A stretch of DNA of 64,000 nucleotides from Pseudoxanthomonas broegbernensis (GTDB lineage: Bacteria; Pseudomonadota; Gammaproteobacteria; Xanthomonadales; Xanthomonadaceae), in contig NZ_JACHGU010000006.1 in NCBI RefSeq assembly GCF_014202435.1, positions 47,773 through 111,772 on the forward strand, given 5' to 3'. The notes below the pieces were generated by a model. The model was not told the DNA's origin. It saw only the letters and a list, made by a program, of their open reading frames with translations, and searched no databases. The translations under genes and the position numbers were made by a program. Of the stretch, positions 43,646 to 53,130 are shown in pieces. The number at the start of each line of letters is the position of its first letter. Position 1 is the first letter of the stretch.

Positions 43646-45934
43646 GTGGCGGACGCGAAAAGTTCCGATGACGCGACAGGGGGCGTCATGCACGCATGGA
43701 CCCGGTGCGACACACGCAACGCGGTGCTGATCGCGCTGGTCTGCTTCGCCCTGCCGCAGTGGCCCATCAGCTACTGGCCCGCCTTCAAGGAAGGCGGCGG
43801 CGCCGCGCCGCTGGCGAACCTGCACTGGGGCGTGATGCTGGCCCTGGCGATGCTCCTGCCGCAGCGCGCCTACTACCGCATCGGCTACGCGGCGGTGTTC
43901 GCTTCCATGTGCATGCAGGCGGCCATGAAGCTGCCGCTGCCGGATGCGGCGTTGTACATGCTCCGCCTGGCGCCCCTGTACGTGGCCATGTACGGCTGGA
44001 CGCTGCTGTGCGCGCACTGGCTGGGATGGCCGCAGCCGCTGCAGCGCGCGCGGATCCGCCAGCGCGACATCGTGCCCTTCGGCGCGGTCGCCCTGGTGCT
44101 GTACCCGCTGGGATGGGCGCTTTCGCACCTGCTGCTGAACACGGTGCTGGACGGATGGCAGCCGGGCCAGATCGACCAGGCCATGCGGGTCGGCTTCTCG
44201 CGCTTCTTCGGCGTGCTGTGCCTGACCCTGCCGATCATGCTGTTCGCCACCGGCCGCCACGAGCCGGCACCGCTGCCCAGCCGCATGCCGCGCTGGGAGG
44301 CGTGGCTGCTGATCGGGTACTTCGTGCTGCTGGCGGCGATGCTGTGGGCCGGATCGGCCCAGGCCCCGCATCCGCTGGCCGGGCTGATCGAGCAGCGCTT
44401 CATGGTCGCCGCGCTGATGATCTGGGCGGTGCTGCGCCTGCCCTGGCGATGGTCCACGCCGTTGATCGCCGCGGTCACCCTGCTGCTGGTGTACCTGGTG
44501 GGCATCGGCACCCTGGCCGGGGTGCGCACCGACGCGCTGCACCTGATCCAGATCGGCTTCGAGATGAGCATGCTGCAGCAGTTGATGGCGCTGATCCTGG
44601 TGATCTCGCGCGACAACAGGCGCGCGGTGCTGCGCCTGGCCGAGGAAGGCCGCCGCGACAGCCTCAGCGGCGTGCCCAACATCAACGCGCTGCGCCACGA
44701 CCTGGCCGCGCGCCCGTCGCCGCCGGCCGAGATCGCCTGCCTGAGCATCGAGCACCTGGACAACCTGATGGCCGGCTTCGGGCTGCCGGCGCAGGAGGCC
44801 CTGACCGCGGCGGTGCACGCACACCTGCGGCCGGGGGTGCAGGCCTACACCCTGGGCATGGGCCGCTTCGTGCTGGTGCCGCAGGCCGAGAAGATGTCCT
44901 GGCAGTCGCTGCTGGCGCAGATCGAGCAGTTCGAGTTCCGCTACGCCGACGCCCAGGTCCGGATCGAGCCCTACCTGGGCGTGTGCCCGCTGCGCGACGG
45001 CAGCCCGGAGGCGCTGGAACTGGCCCTGCACGCGGCCTACGGCGCGATGAAGGACGCCGGCCAGCGCGGCGAGACCGCGCCGGTGTTCGCCCACGGCCGT
45101 ACCGACCCGGCGCTGCTGCGGGCGGTGCTGGAGACCCATTCGCTGGCGCTGTCGCTGCTGCGCCGGCGCCGGGTCGAGCTGCACGTGCAGCCCATTCACC
45201 GGATCGACGGCGATGGCCCGCCGATGGGCGAGATCCTGTGCCGCCTGCGCATGGACGACGGCAGCCTGCTGATGCCGCGCGACTACATGGAGGAACTGGA
45301 GGCCAGCCGCGGCGTGGTCGAGCTGGACCGGGCCGTGGTCGAGACCCTGCTGGCCTGGCTGCGCAAGCGCGGCGACACCCTGCCGTTCCAGCGCCTGGCG
45401 GTGAACCTGACCGGGCGCAGCCTGGTCTCCGAGCAGTTCCGCAACTGGCTGCTGTACCAGTTGGACACCTTTCCCGGCTGCGCCTCGAAGCTGTGCTTCG
45501 AGATCACCGAGCGCGCCATCGCCGGCGGCCTGGGCCAGGTGCGGCCGCTGCTGGACGGGCTGAGCCAGCGCGGCTGCCTGATCGCGCTGGACGACTTCGG
45601 CACCGGCATGCAGAGCTTCGAGCGCCTGCAGCAACTGCCGATCCACGTGGTCAAGATCGACGGCGCCTTCATCCGCAACGTGGCCGGCAACCCGCGCGAC
45701 CGCGACCTGGTCCGGGCCATGGTCACCATCGCCCGCGCCTACCAGGCCGAGACTGTGGCCGAGTACGTGGAAAACGCCGACATCCTGGCGGAACTGGACC
45801 AGTTGCAGGTGGACTGGATCCAGGGCTACCACATCGGCCGGCCGCGCCCGCTGGAAGGGTTCGACCCGGACGACCCGGACCTGGCGCCGGTGCCCAAGTC
45901 CCCTCCCAGGCCGCAGGGCGCTCCGGCCACGTAG
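43646..45934 (+). CDS. Membrane protein with degenerate GGDEF and EAL domains, predicted c-di-GMP phosphodiesterase
   Basis: The 762-residue protein has about eight membrane helices in residues 22-310, a GGDEF-fold domain (about 335-480) and an EAL domain (about 500-740). The GGDEF site is lost: GMGRF occupies its place, so it cannot make c-di-GMP. The EAL site looks intact: GEILCRLR (EIL variant), AVNLTGRSL, CFEITERA, LDDFGTG, VKIDGAF, AETVAEYVE and IQGYHIG. It is probably a phosphodiesterase tuned by a membrane sensor. The start is GTG 43646 (gggga upstream); ATG 43688 after aggggg is nearly as good. Confidence 0.85.
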   Translation: MADAKSSDDATGGVMHAWTRCDTRNAVLIALVCFALPQWPISYWPAFKEGGGAAPLANLHWGVMLALAMLLPQRAYYRIGYAAVFASMCMQAAMKLPLPDAALYMLRLAPLYVAMYGWTLLCAHWLGWPQPLQRARIRQRDIVPFGAVALVLYPLGWALSHLLLNTVLDGWQPGQIDQAMRVGFSRFFGVLCLTLPIMLFATGRHEPAPLPSRMPRWEAWLLIGYFVLLAAMLWAGSAQAPHPLAGLIEQRFMVAALMIWAVLRLPWRWSTPLIAAVTLLLVYLVGIGTLAGVRTDALHLIQIGFEMSMLQQLMALILVISRDNRRAVLRLAEEGRRDSLSGVPNINALRHDLAARPSPPAEIACLSIEHLDNLMAGFGLPAQEALTAAVHAHLRPGVQAYTLGMGRFVLVPQAEKMSWQSLLAQIEQFEFRYADAQVRIEPYLGVCPLRDGSPEALELALHAAYGAMKDAGQRGETAPVFAHGRTDPALLRAVLETHSLALSLLRRRRVELHVQPIHRIDGDGPPMGEILCRLRMDDGSLLMPRDYMEELEASRGVVELDRAVVETLLAWLRKRGDTLPFQRLAVNLTGRSLVSEQFRNWLLYQLDTFPGCASKLCFEITERAIAGGLGQVRPLLDGLSQRGCLIALDDFGTGMQSFERLQQLPIHVVKIDGAFIRNVAGNPRDRDLVRAMVTIARAYQAETVAEYVENADILAELDQLQVDWIQGYHIGRPRPLEGFDPDDPDLAPVPKSPPRPQGAPAT

Positions 45935-45987
45935 GCGCCGGGCAGACACCCTGCGGGCACGCCGGTCGTCCAAGGCTCCGGCGCCTG

Positions 45988-46063
45988 GCGCCGACCGAAG
46001 CCGGCCCCTACGGAAGGCGGGCAGGTATCCGGCCCTTGCCGGAGCCGGCTTCGGTCGGCGGCC
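45988..46063. repeat. REP-like inverted pair
   Basis: An inverted unit (GCGCCGACCGAAGCCGGCCC, then CTACGG) at 45988 faces a direct unit (GCCGGAGCCGGCTTCGGTCG, then GCGGC) that starts at 46038. It is the same family as the units in the fliC region and before fliE. Confidence 0.7.
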
Positions 46064-46167
46064 GCCATGCCGGCGAACCGAACCGGCCCCGACCGCCCTC
46101 GCCCCGCGCCGCGGCGATGCCCCGGCGAGCGGCGCTTCCCGCCCTTCCGGCAAGGCCCGCGCTCGTC

Positions 46168-46183
46168 TGGAACGGCACTTGCT
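46168..46183 (+). promoter_or_regulatory. Sigma-54 promoter of flhB-flhA
   Basis: TGGAACG-GCAC-TTGCT has GG-N10-GC spacing and one departure (A for C) from the -24 consensus TGGCACG. Transcription would start near 46195, about 25 bases before the flhB ATG. Confidence 0.7.
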
Positions 46184-46219
46184 TGGACCCCCTGTGTCCC
46201 CCGGGCACAGGAGCCTGCC

Positions 46220-47368
46220 ATGGCCGAGAACGAAGACGGCCAGGAAAAGACCGAACAACCTACCGCCAAGCGCCTGAACAAGGCGCGGGAGGACGGCAAC
46301 ATCGCCCGTTCGCGGGAGCTGTCCACCGCGGCGGTGTTCGGCGCCGGGGTCATGGCGCTGATGGTCCTGGGGCCGATGCTCGGCCGCGGCGCGCAAGGCT
46401 GGATGCGCGGCGCGCTCAGCCCCGAGCCGCTGCTGCTGGAGACGCCCGAGCGGCTGTTCGGGCACATGGGCATGCTGCTGCTGAAGCTGATGGTGGTCAT
46501 GCTGCCGGTGCTGGCGGTGTGCCTGCTGGCCACATTCGCCGCGCCGCTGATCATGGGCGGGCTCAACGTGGCCTCCAAGTCGCTGGTTCCCAACCTCAAG
46601 CGGCTCAATCCGATGTCGGGCCTCAAGCGCATCTACGGCCCCGAGGGCCTGGCCGAGCTGGCCAAGTCGCTGCTGCGCGTGGCCCTCCTGGGCACCGCCA
46701 CCGGCCTGACCCTGGTCCACGGCATGGACGTGCTGCGGGCCATGCCCAACCAGGGCGTGGAACAGGCCGCCCAGACCGGGCTGTACTTCGCCAGCCGCCT
46801 GCTGCTGGCCGGCGCGGCGGCGCTGCTGCTGCTGGCCGCCATCGACGCCCCGTACCAGAAGTGGAACTGGAAGCGGAAGCTGAAGATGACCCGCCAGGAA
46901 GTGCGCGAGGAGATGAAGGAGTCGGAGGGCAACCCGCAGGTCAAGGGCAAGATCCGGCAGATGCAGATGCAGTTGTCGCAGCGGCGGATGATGGAGGCCG
47001 TGCCCACCGCCGACGTGATCGTGGTCAACCCGACCCACTACGCGGTGGCGCTCAAGTACGACGGCGGCAGCATGCGCGCGCCCAGGGTGGTGGCCAAGGG
47101 CGTTGACGAAGTCGCCTTCAGGATCAGGGAGTTGGGCGAGCGCCACCGGGTCGCGGTGGTGTCCGCGCCGCCTCTGGCACGGGCCTTGTATCGGGAGGGC
47201 GAACTCGGCAAGGAAATTCCCGTGAGACTGTACGCGGCCGTCGCCCAGGTCCTGTCCTACGTGTACCAGTTGCGCGCCTGGCGCGCCGGCGTCGCGCCCG
47301 CCCTGCCGCAACTGGGCCCGGTGCCGATGGACGAGTTCCCCGATGTCGGCCGGGGTGAAGGCCGATGA
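46220..47368 (+). CDS. flhB: Flagellar export switch protein FlhB
   Basis: FlhB is the export-gate subunit that changes substrate class from hook to filament. From ATG 46220 (site caggag) it has 382 residues. The start ENEDGQEKTEQPTAKRLNKA is typical, with four membrane helices (about 30-210), then a cytoplasmic domain with the autocleavage motif NPTH in VIVVNPTHYAVALKYD near 270. Beyond the cleavage site are APRVVAKGVDEVAFRIRELG and EIPVRLYAAVAQVLSYVYQL. A C-terminal tail of about 25 residues follows. It overlaps flhA by four bases. Confidence 0.97.
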   Translation: MAENEDGQEKTEQPTAKRLNKAREDGNIARSRELSTAAVFGAGVMALMVLGPMLGRGAQGWMRGALSPEPLLLETPERLFGHMGMLLLKLMVVMLPVLAVCLLATFAAPLIMGGLNVASKSLVPNLKRLNPMSGLKRIYGPEGLAELAKSLLRVALLGTATGLTLVHGMDVLRAMPNQGVEQAAQTGLYFASRLLLAGAAALLLLAAIDAPYQKWNWKRKLKMTRQEVREEMKESEGNPQVKGKIRQMQMQLSQRRMMEAVPTADVIVVNPTHYAVALKYDGGSMRAPRVVAKGVDEVAFRIRELGERHRVAVVSAPPLARALYREGELGKEIPVRLYAAVAQVLSYVYQLRAWRAGVAPALPQLGPVPMDEFPDVGRGEGR

Positions 47369-49452
47369 GCGCGGTGGCCTCCACGCCGATGTCCCGGCGC
47401 CTGGTGGAAATGGCGCGCAACGGGCTGGGCGCGCCGCTGGTGGTGATGGCGCTGCTGGCGATGATCGTGGTGCCGCTGGCGCCGCCGGTGCTGGACGCGT
47501 TGTTCAGCTTCAACATCGCCGTGTCGCTGGTGGTCCTGCTGGCGGTGGTCTACGTGAAGCGCCCGCTGGACTTCACGGTGTTCCCGATCATCCTGCTGAC
47601 CACCACCATGCTGCGCCTGGCGCTGAACGTGGCCTCCACCCGGGTGATCCTGCTCAACGGCCAGAACGGCCACGAGGCCGCCGGCAAGGTCATCGCCGCC
47701 TTCGGCGAGTTCGTGGTCGGCGGCAACTACGCGGTGGGCATCGTGGTCTTCGCGATCCTCACCATCATCAACTTCGTGGTCATCACCAAGGGCGCCGGGC
47801 GCATCTCCGAGGTGACCGCGCGCTTCATCCTCGATGCCATGCCCGGCAAGCAGATGGCCATCGACGCCGACCTCAACGCCGGCCTGCTGACCCGCGAGGA
47901 GGCCAAGGCCCGGCGCGAGGAGGTCCGCGAGGAAGCCGACTTCTACGGCGCGATGGACGGCGCCAGCAAGTTCATCCGCGGCGACGCCATCGCCGGCATC
48001 CTGATCATGCTCATCAACCTGGTCGGCGGCCTGGGCGTGGGCGTGCTCCAGCACGGCATGGCGGTGGCCGACGCCGCGTCCACCTACACCCTGCTGTCCA
48101 TCGGCGACGGCCTGGTGGCGCAGCTTCCGGCGCTGCTGGTGTCCACCGCGGTGGCCATGCTGGTCACCCGCGCCTCGCGCGCCCAGGACATGGGCGAGGC
48201 GATGTTCGGCCAGGCCTTCGGCCAGCACAAGGCGCTGGCGGTGGCCGCCGGCATCCTGATCGCGGTCGGCCTGGTCCCGGGCATGCCCAACGTCGCCTTT
48301 TTGACGCTGGGCGGAATCCTCGGCTTCATCGCCTGGAAGATGTGGCAGCGCGCACCGCGCGAAACGGACGACGGCGCGGCATCGGCCGCCGCGGCCAGCC
48401 AGCCGGCGGCGGGCCAGGCCGGCGCCGAGCTGGACTGGGACGAACTGCGCCCGGTCGACCCGCTGGGCCTGGAGGTCGGCTACCGGCTGATCCCGCTGGT
48501 GGACAAGGCCCAGGGCGGCGAACTGATGGCCCGGATCAAGGCGGTGCGGCGCAAGCTCACCCACGAGATCGGCTTCCTGGTGCCGCCGGTGCACATCCGC
48601 GACAACCTGGAACTGGCCGCCACCCACTACCGGGTGCTGGTCCACGGCGTGCCGGTGGCCAGCGCCGAGGTGCACCCGGACCGTGAGCTGGCGCTGGACC
48701 CGGGCGGGGCGATGGGCGCGATCGACGGCATCAAGGGCAAGGACCCGGCCTTCGGCCTGGACGCGGTGTGGATCCAGCCGCACCAGCGCGCCCAGGCCGA
48801 GTCGCTGGGCTACACCGTGGTCGATCCGGCCACGGTCATGGCCACCCACCTCTCGCACCTGGTGCGCGAGCACTGCCCGGAACTGCTCGGCCACGAGGAG
48901 GCGCAGCAACTGCTGGCCACCCTGGCCAAGAGCGCGCCCAAGCTGGTCGAGGACCTCACCCCCAAGACCCTGGCCCTGCCGGTGGTGGTGCGGGTGCTGC
49001 AGAACCTGCTCGTCGAACGCATCCCGGTGCGCCAGTTGCGCAAGATCGTGGAAACCCTGGTCGAGCACGGTGCGCAGAGCCAGGACCCGGTCGTGCTCAC
49101 CGCCGCGGTGCGCAACAACCTGGGCCGCTTCATCGTCCAGGAGATCGCCGGCAATGCGCCGGAACTGCCGGTGTTCACTCTGGCCGCGCCGCTGGAACGG
49201 GTCTTGCAGGACTCTGCGCAAGGCAACGGTGCGGCACTGGAGCCGGGCCTGGCCGAGCGCTTGCAGCAAAGCCTGGCCGATTGCGCCGGGCGGCAGGAAG
49301 CCCGCGGCGAGCCGGCGGTGGTGCTGGTCCCGGCCACGGTCCGCGCCTCGCTGGCCCGGCTGGTCCGCCACAGCGTCCCGTCGCTGTCGGTGCTGGCCTA
49401 TACCGAGGTGCCGGAGGACAAGCGGCTGAAGCTGGTGGGCACGATCAGTTGA
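47365..49452 (+). CDS. flhA: Flagellar export gate protein FlhA
   Basis: FlhA forms the nonameric ring of the export gate and receives chaperone-cargo complexes. The 695-residue product has about eight membrane helices in residues 25-320, with the family signature VFPIILLTTTMLRLALNVAS near 70-90 and MPGKQMAIDADLNAGLLTRE near 160. A four-subdomain cytoplasmic part (360-695) follows and ends SLSVLAYTEVPEDKRLKLVG. Length is normal. Its ATG overlaps the flhB stop. A gap of 166 bases then separates it from flhF. Confidence 0.98.
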   Translation: MSAVASTPMSRRLVEMARNGLGAPLVVMALLAMIVVPLAPPVLDALFSFNIAVSLVVLLAVVYVKRPLDFTVFPIILLTTTMLRLALNVASTRVILLNGQNGHEAAGKVIAAFGEFVVGGNYAVGIVVFAILTIINFVVITKGAGRISEVTARFILDAMPGKQMAIDADLNAGLLTREEAKARREEVREEADFYGAMDGASKFIRGDAIAGILIMLINLVGGLGVGVLQHGMAVADAASTYTLLSIGDGLVAQLPALLVSTAVAMLVTRASRAQDMGEAMFGQAFGQHKALAVAAGILIAVGLVPGMPNVAFLTLGGILGFIAWKMWQRAPRETDDGAASAAAASQPAAGQAGAELDWDELRPVDPLGLEVGYRLIPLVDKAQGGELMARIKAVRRKLTHEIGFLVPPVHIRDNLELAATHYRVLVHGVPVASAEVHPDRELALDPGGAMGAIDGIKGKDPAFGLDAVWIQPHQRAQAESLGYTVVDPATVMATHLSHLVREHCPELLGHEEAQQLLATLAKSAPKLVEDLTPKTLALPVVVRVLQNLLVERIPVRQLRKIVETLVEHGAQSQDPVVLTAAVRNNLGRFIVQEIAGNAPELPVFTLAAPLERVLQDSAQGNGAALEPGLAERLQQSLADCAGRQEARGEPAVVLVPATVRASLARLVRHSVPSLSVLAYTEVPEDKRLKLVGTIS

Positions 49453-49618
49453 TCGTCCCGGGAAACGGGGAATGAGGCGCCGCGCGAGCGGTTCCTCGGG
49501 CAAGGAGAAAGACGATGACCGAAACCAACGCCCGCAAGGCGGCCAGAACACCGAAGCGAAGCCACGGCGCGCCTGCCTGCCTTCTCCACCCCCGATTCCC
49601 CATTGCCGGTTCCCAGCC

Positions 49619-51043
49619 ATGAAGATCAAACGTTTCGTCGCCCCCGACATGCGCACCGCACTGCGGATGGTCCGTGCCGAACACGGGCCGGACGCGGTGA
49701 TCCTCTCCAACCGCCGCACCGAGGAAGGCGTGGAGATCGTGGCCGCCAGCAACTACGACGAGAACGCCGTGCAGCGCGCCCTCCTCGAAGCCCAGCGCAC
49801 CGCCGAGGCCCAGGCCGCCGCCGCGCGCCCGAACCCGTTCCTGGCCGGCCTGCCACCGCCGCCCGAGCCCGTGGCCCCGCCGCAAGCGCCCGCGCCTGTG
49901 CGGATGACGCCCGATTTCGCCGCGGCCATGGCCGCCGCCCTGTCCACCCCGACCGCGCAGGCCGCGGCCGTCGCCCGGCACGATGACGCGCACGACGCTC
50001 CCGCTCCCGCACAGGCCGCCTCCGCCACGCCTGCGCCTGGAGCCGGTATCGCTTCCCTTCCCGCCGCACAGGCCGTCCGCGCCGAGGAGGCGACGCCGGC
50101 GCTGGCCGCCGTGCCCTCGCCGCCGGCCCCCGCCAACGACGCGCAACTGGTCGCCATGCGCGAGGAACTGGCGCAGATGCGGCAGATGATCGAGCGCGAG
50201 ATGCACCGCCTGACCGACGAGCGCCTGCGCGGCTCGCCGATCCGGCTGCAGGCCATGGAACTGATGGAGGACTACGGCTTCGACGCCGGCATCACCCGCG
50301 ACATCGTCCTGCAATTGCCGCCGGACACCCCGGAGCACCGCGGCCGCGGCCTGATGCTGGGGCTGATCTCCCGGCAACTGCCGGTATGCCCGCTGGACCC
50401 GCTCGAACAGGGCGGCGTGATCGCCCTGGTCGGCCCCACCGGCGCCGGCAAGACCACCACCATCGCCAAGCTGGCCGCCCGCTTCGTGGCCCAGCACGGC
50501 CCGCGTGACATCGCCCTGGTCACCACCGACACCGCCCGCATCGGCGGCCGCGAGCAACTGCACGGCTACGGCCGCCAGCTCGGCATCGCGGTGCACGAGG
50601 CCGACAGCGACGCGGCCCTGATCCAGTTGCTGCAGAAGCTGGAGGACTACCGCCTGGTGCTGGTGGACACCGCCGGCCTGGGCCAGCGCGACCGCGCCCT
50701 TGCCAGCCAGCTCAACTGGCTGCGCGCCGCGCGCAACGTCAGCACCCTGCTGGTGCTGCCGGCCAACTCCCACTACGCCGACCTGGACGAGGTCGTGCGC
50801 CGCTTCGGCCCGGCCCGGCCGCAGGGCGTGGTCCTGACCAAGCTGGACGAGACCGGCCGCCTGGGCAGCGCCCTGTCCGTGGTGGTCGACCACCAGTTGC
50901 CCCTCACCTGGATCACGGACGGCCAGCGGGTTCCGGAGGACCTGCACCGCGCCAATGCGGCCAGCCTGGTCCTGCACCTTGAAGATCTGCGCCGCGCTGC
51001 CGATAAGCCGAACATCCCGGAGCACGACCATGCCGTCGCCTGA
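49619..51043 (+). CDS. flhF: Flagellar SRP-like GTPase FlhF
   Basis: FlhF sets the polar site and number of flagella. From ATG 49619 it has 474 residues: an N-terminal domain (MKIKRFVAPDMRTALRMVRA), an Ala/Pro-rich linker (about 75-180) and the SRP-type NG domain with G1 LVGPTGAGKTTTIAKLAARF near 272, VLVDTAGLGQRDRALA near 346 and VLTKLDETGRLGSALSV near 404. The open frame extends to 49472, but the extra residues are unlike FlhF. A 35-codon frame (49515-49622) with an aggag site ends in an ATGA overlap with this start and might couple translation. It overlaps flhG by 14 bases. Confidence 0.95.
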   Translation: MKIKRFVAPDMRTALRMVRAEHGPDAVILSNRRTEEGVEIVAASNYDENAVQRALLEAQRTAEAQAAAARPNPFLAGLPPPPEPVAPPQAPAPVRMTPDFAAAMAAALSTPTAQAAAVARHDDAHDAPAPAQAASATPAPGAGIASLPAAQAVRAEEATPALAAVPSPPAPANDAQLVAMREELAQMRQMIEREMHRLTDERLRGSPIRLQAMELMEDYGFDAGITRDIVLQLPPDTPEHRGRGLMLGLISRQLPVCPLDPLEQGGVIALVGPTGAGKTTTIAKLAARFVAQHGPRDIALVTTDTARIGGREQLHGYGRQLGIAVHEADSDAALIQLLQKLEDYRLVLVDTAGLGQRDRALASQLNWLRAARNVSTLLVLPANSHYADLDEVVRRFGPARPQGVVLTKLDETGRLGSALSVVVDHQLPLTWITDGQRVPEDLHRANAASLVLHLEDLRRAADKPNIPEHDHAVA

Positions 51044-51917
51044 GCCCCGCCCACTGAACATGCCCGCCGCCAACGCCCCGATCGCCAGCCAGGTCCCACT
51101 CGTGCCCGTGCGCAGCATCGCCGTCACCGGCGGCAAGGGCGGCGTGGGCAAGACCAACCTGTCGGTCAACCTGGCCGCCTCGCTGGCCCTGCTGGGCAAG
51201 CGCACCCTGCTGCTGGACGCCGACCTGGGCCTGGCCAACGTGGACGTGCTGCTGGGCCTGTCCCCGCAGCACACCCTGGCCGACCTGGTGTCCGGCCGCT
51301 GCGAGCTGGACGAGCTGATCCTGGAAGGCCCGGCCGGCATGCTGGTGGTGCCCGCCGCCTCCGGCCGCCGGCACATGGCCGAGCTGCAGCCGGCCCAGCA
51401 CGTGGGCCTGGTCAACGTGTTCAACGACCTGCAGCGGCAACTGGACATCCTGATCGTGGACACCGCCGCCGGCATCACCGACAGCGTGCTCACCTTCTGC
51501 CAGGCCGCGCAGGACGCCGTGGTGGTGGTCTGCGACGAGCCGGCCTCCATCACCGACGCCTACGCCCTGATCAAGGTGCTGGCCCGCGAGCGCGGCGTGG
51601 ACCGGGTGCAGGTGGTGGCCAACATGGTGCGCAACCCGGCCGAGGGCCGCGCCCTGTACGACAAGCTGGCGCGCGTGTGCGAGCGCTTCCTGGGCGACGT
51701 CTCGCTCAACTTCCTCGGCGCGATCCCGCACTGCGACTGGCTGCGCATGGCCGTGCAGCGCCAGCAGGCGGTGGCCACCGCCTACCCGGCCAGCGCCTCG
51801 GCCCGCGCCATCGCCGAGATCGCCCGCCGCGCCGCGCGCTGGGAGCCGCCGGTCGCCCCGCGCGGCAACATCGAGTTCTTCGTCGACCGGATGATCCGGC
51901 AAGGGGCGGTCGCATGA
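51030..51917 (+). CDS. flhG: Flagellar number regulator FlhG/FleN
   Basis: FlhG (FleN) is a MinD/ParA-type ATPase that limits flagellar number, working with FlhF and, in pseudomonads, inhibiting FleQ. The 295-residue product has deviant Walker A VTGGKGGVGKTNLSVNLAA near 30, TLLLDADLGLANVDVLLGL near 60 and ILIVDTAAGITDSVL near 140. A C-terminal amphipathic tail (NIEFFVDRMIRQGAVA) follows. The N-terminus lacks the DQAxxLR motif that activates FlhF in some species, resembling Pseudomonas FleN instead. ATG 51030 overlaps flhF; ATG 51060 is an alternative. Confidence 0.94.
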   Translation: MPSPEPRPLNMPAANAPIASQVPLVPVRSIAVTGGKGGVGKTNLSVNLAASLALLGKRTLLLDADLGLANVDVLLGLSPQHTLADLVSGRCELDELILEGPAGMLVVPAASGRRHMAELQPAQHVGLVNVFNDLQRQLDILIVDTAAGITDSVLTFCQAAQDAVVVVCDEPASITDAYALIKVLARERGVDRVQVVANMVRNPAEGRALYDKLARVCERFLGDVSLNFLGAIPHCDWLRMAVQRQQAVATAYPASASARAIAEIARRAARWEPPVAPRGNIEFFVDRMIRQGAVA

Positions 51918-52660
51918 GCCTCGCCGCCGCCGAATACCGTGCCGTCCAACGCGCCGGCGCCAACGACTGCGTCGTGCGCCATTCCGACCTGGTCCGGCGC
52001 ATCGCCCACCACCTGGCCGCGCGGCTGCCGGCCAGCGTGGAGATCGACGACCTGATCCAGGCCGGCATGATCGGCCTGATCGAGGCCTCGCGCAGCTACG
52101 ACCCCGAGCAGGGCGCCTCGTTCGAGACCTATGCCTCGATCCGCATCCGCGGCTCGATGATCGACGAGATCCGCCGCGGCGACTGGGTGCCGCGCTCGGT
52201 CCACCGCCGCGCCCGCGACGCCGCCGCGGCGGTGCGCGAGATCGAGCAGGCCGCCGGCCGCGCGGCCACCCCGCAGGAAGTGGCCGCGCGCCTGGACATG
52301 CCCCTGCCCGACTACCTGCGCCTGCTGGAGGACGCCTCGCGCGGCCAGGTGCTGAGCCTGGACTCGCACGTGGAGGACCACGGCGACGTGCAGGCCCACG
52401 GCGGCGGCCCGACCCCTCAGCAGACCCTGGAGCGCAGCGACTTCGGCCGCGAGCTGGCCGGCGCCATCGGCCAGTTGCCCGAGCGCGAGCAACTGGTGCT
52501 GTCGCTGTACTACGAGCAGGAACTGAACCTGAAGGAGATCGGCGCGGTGCTCGGCGTCAGCGAGTCGCGGGTGTGCCAGATCCACGGCCAGGCCGTGCTG
52601 CGCCTGCGCGGCCGGCTGTCCCAGTACGAATCGCGCGATGCCGGGCTGGGCGACGGCTGA
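51914..52660 (+). CDS. fliA: Flagellar sigma-28 factor FliA
   Basis: FliA transcribes late flagellar genes from TAAA-N15-GCCGATAA promoters, several of which lie in this window. The 248-residue product has region 1.2/2 (LVRRIAHHLAARLPASVEID, then DLIQAGMIGLIEASRSYDPE and ASFETYASIRIRGSMIDEIR), region 3 (TPQEVAARLDMPLPDYLRLL) and region 4 (LPEREQLVLSLYYEQELNLK, then EIGAVLGVSESRVCQIHGQA). Length is normal. It overlaps flhG by four bases. No flgM anti-sigma gene is in the window; in relatives it lies upstream of flgB. Confidence 0.97.
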   Translation: MSLAAAEYRAVQRAGANDCVVRHSDLVRRIAHHLAARLPASVEIDDLIQAGMIGLIEASRSYDPEQGASFETYASIRIRGSMIDEIRRGDWVPRSVHRRARDAAAAVREIEQAAGRAATPQEVAARLDMPLPDYLRLLEDASRGQVLSLDSHVEDHGDVQAHGGGPTPQQTLERSDFGRELAGAIGQLPEREQLVLSLYYEQELNLKEIGAVLGVSESRVCQIHGQAVLRLRGRLSQYESRDAGLGDG

Positions 52661-52737
52661 CCCGATACCGCCGCCCGGCGGCATACTGCGGTACCGCGCC
52701 CACGAAACGGCGCGCCTGAAGAAGAACGGAGCACGAA

Positions 52738-53130
52738 GTGAACAAGAACATGCGCATCCTGATCGTGGACGACTTCTCGACGATGCGCCGCATCGTCAAG
52801 AACCTGCTCAACGATCTTGGCTACAGCAACACCGCCGAGGCCGACGACGGCCACACCGCGCTGGCGGCGCTGCGCGCCGCGCCGTTCGACTTCGTGATCA
52901 CCGACTGGAACATGCCGGGCATGACCGGCATCGAGCTGCTGCGCACCATCCGCGCCGACGACAAGCTCAAGACCCTGCCGGTGCTGATGGTCACCGCCGA
53001 GGCCAAGCGCGAGCAGATCATCGAGGCCGCGCAGTCGGGAGTGAACGGCTACATCATCAAGCCCTTCACCGCGCAGACCCTGGAGGAAAAGCTCGGCAAG
53101 ATCTTCGAGCGCCTGGCGGCCACCGCATGA
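52738..53130 (+). CDS. cheY: Chemotaxis response regulator CheY (first copy)
   Basis: CheY carries the phosphate from CheA to the motor switch. The 130-residue receiver has Asp11-Asp12, phospho-acceptor Asp56 in [13 protein letters not shown], Thr86 in [12 protein letters not shown] and Lys108 in [15 protein letters not shown]. The FliM-contact aromatic is also present (NGYIIKPF). The sequence is of the classic CheZ-linked type, and cheZ follows at once with ATGA overlap. The start is GTG with ggag upstream; ATG 52750 four codons later is possible. Confidence 0.95.
   Translation: MNKNMRILIVDDFSTMRRIVKNLLNDLGYSNTAEADDGHTALAALRAAPFDFVITDWNMPGMTGIELLRTIRADDKLKTLPVLMVTAEAKREQIIEAAQSGVNGYIIKPFTAQTLEEKLGKIFERLAATA

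Larger units (their letters stand above)
45935..46219 (+). other. Intergenic region before flhB with REP-like pair
   Basis: There is no supported gene in 285 bases. It carries facing REP-like units (45988-46063), a GC-rich stretch with nothing recognisable, and the flhB sigma-54 promoter at 46168-46183. Confidence 0.6.

Noticed and set aside
49515..49622. 35-codon open frame with an aggag site, ending in ATGA overlap with flhF.
   Set aside because: It could be a leader peptide, but the product is low-complexity and includes a CCGATTCCCCATTGCC-type intergenic stretch. It is not supported enough for a CDS entry; it is mentioned under flhF.
52640..52680. Possible sigma-28 -10 box (CCCGATAC) between fliA and cheY.
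   Set aside because: The bases at the -35 position (CCGGGCTG) do not resemble TAAA or TCAA, unlike every other sigma-28 element here. cheY is more likely read from the flhB-fliA transcript.
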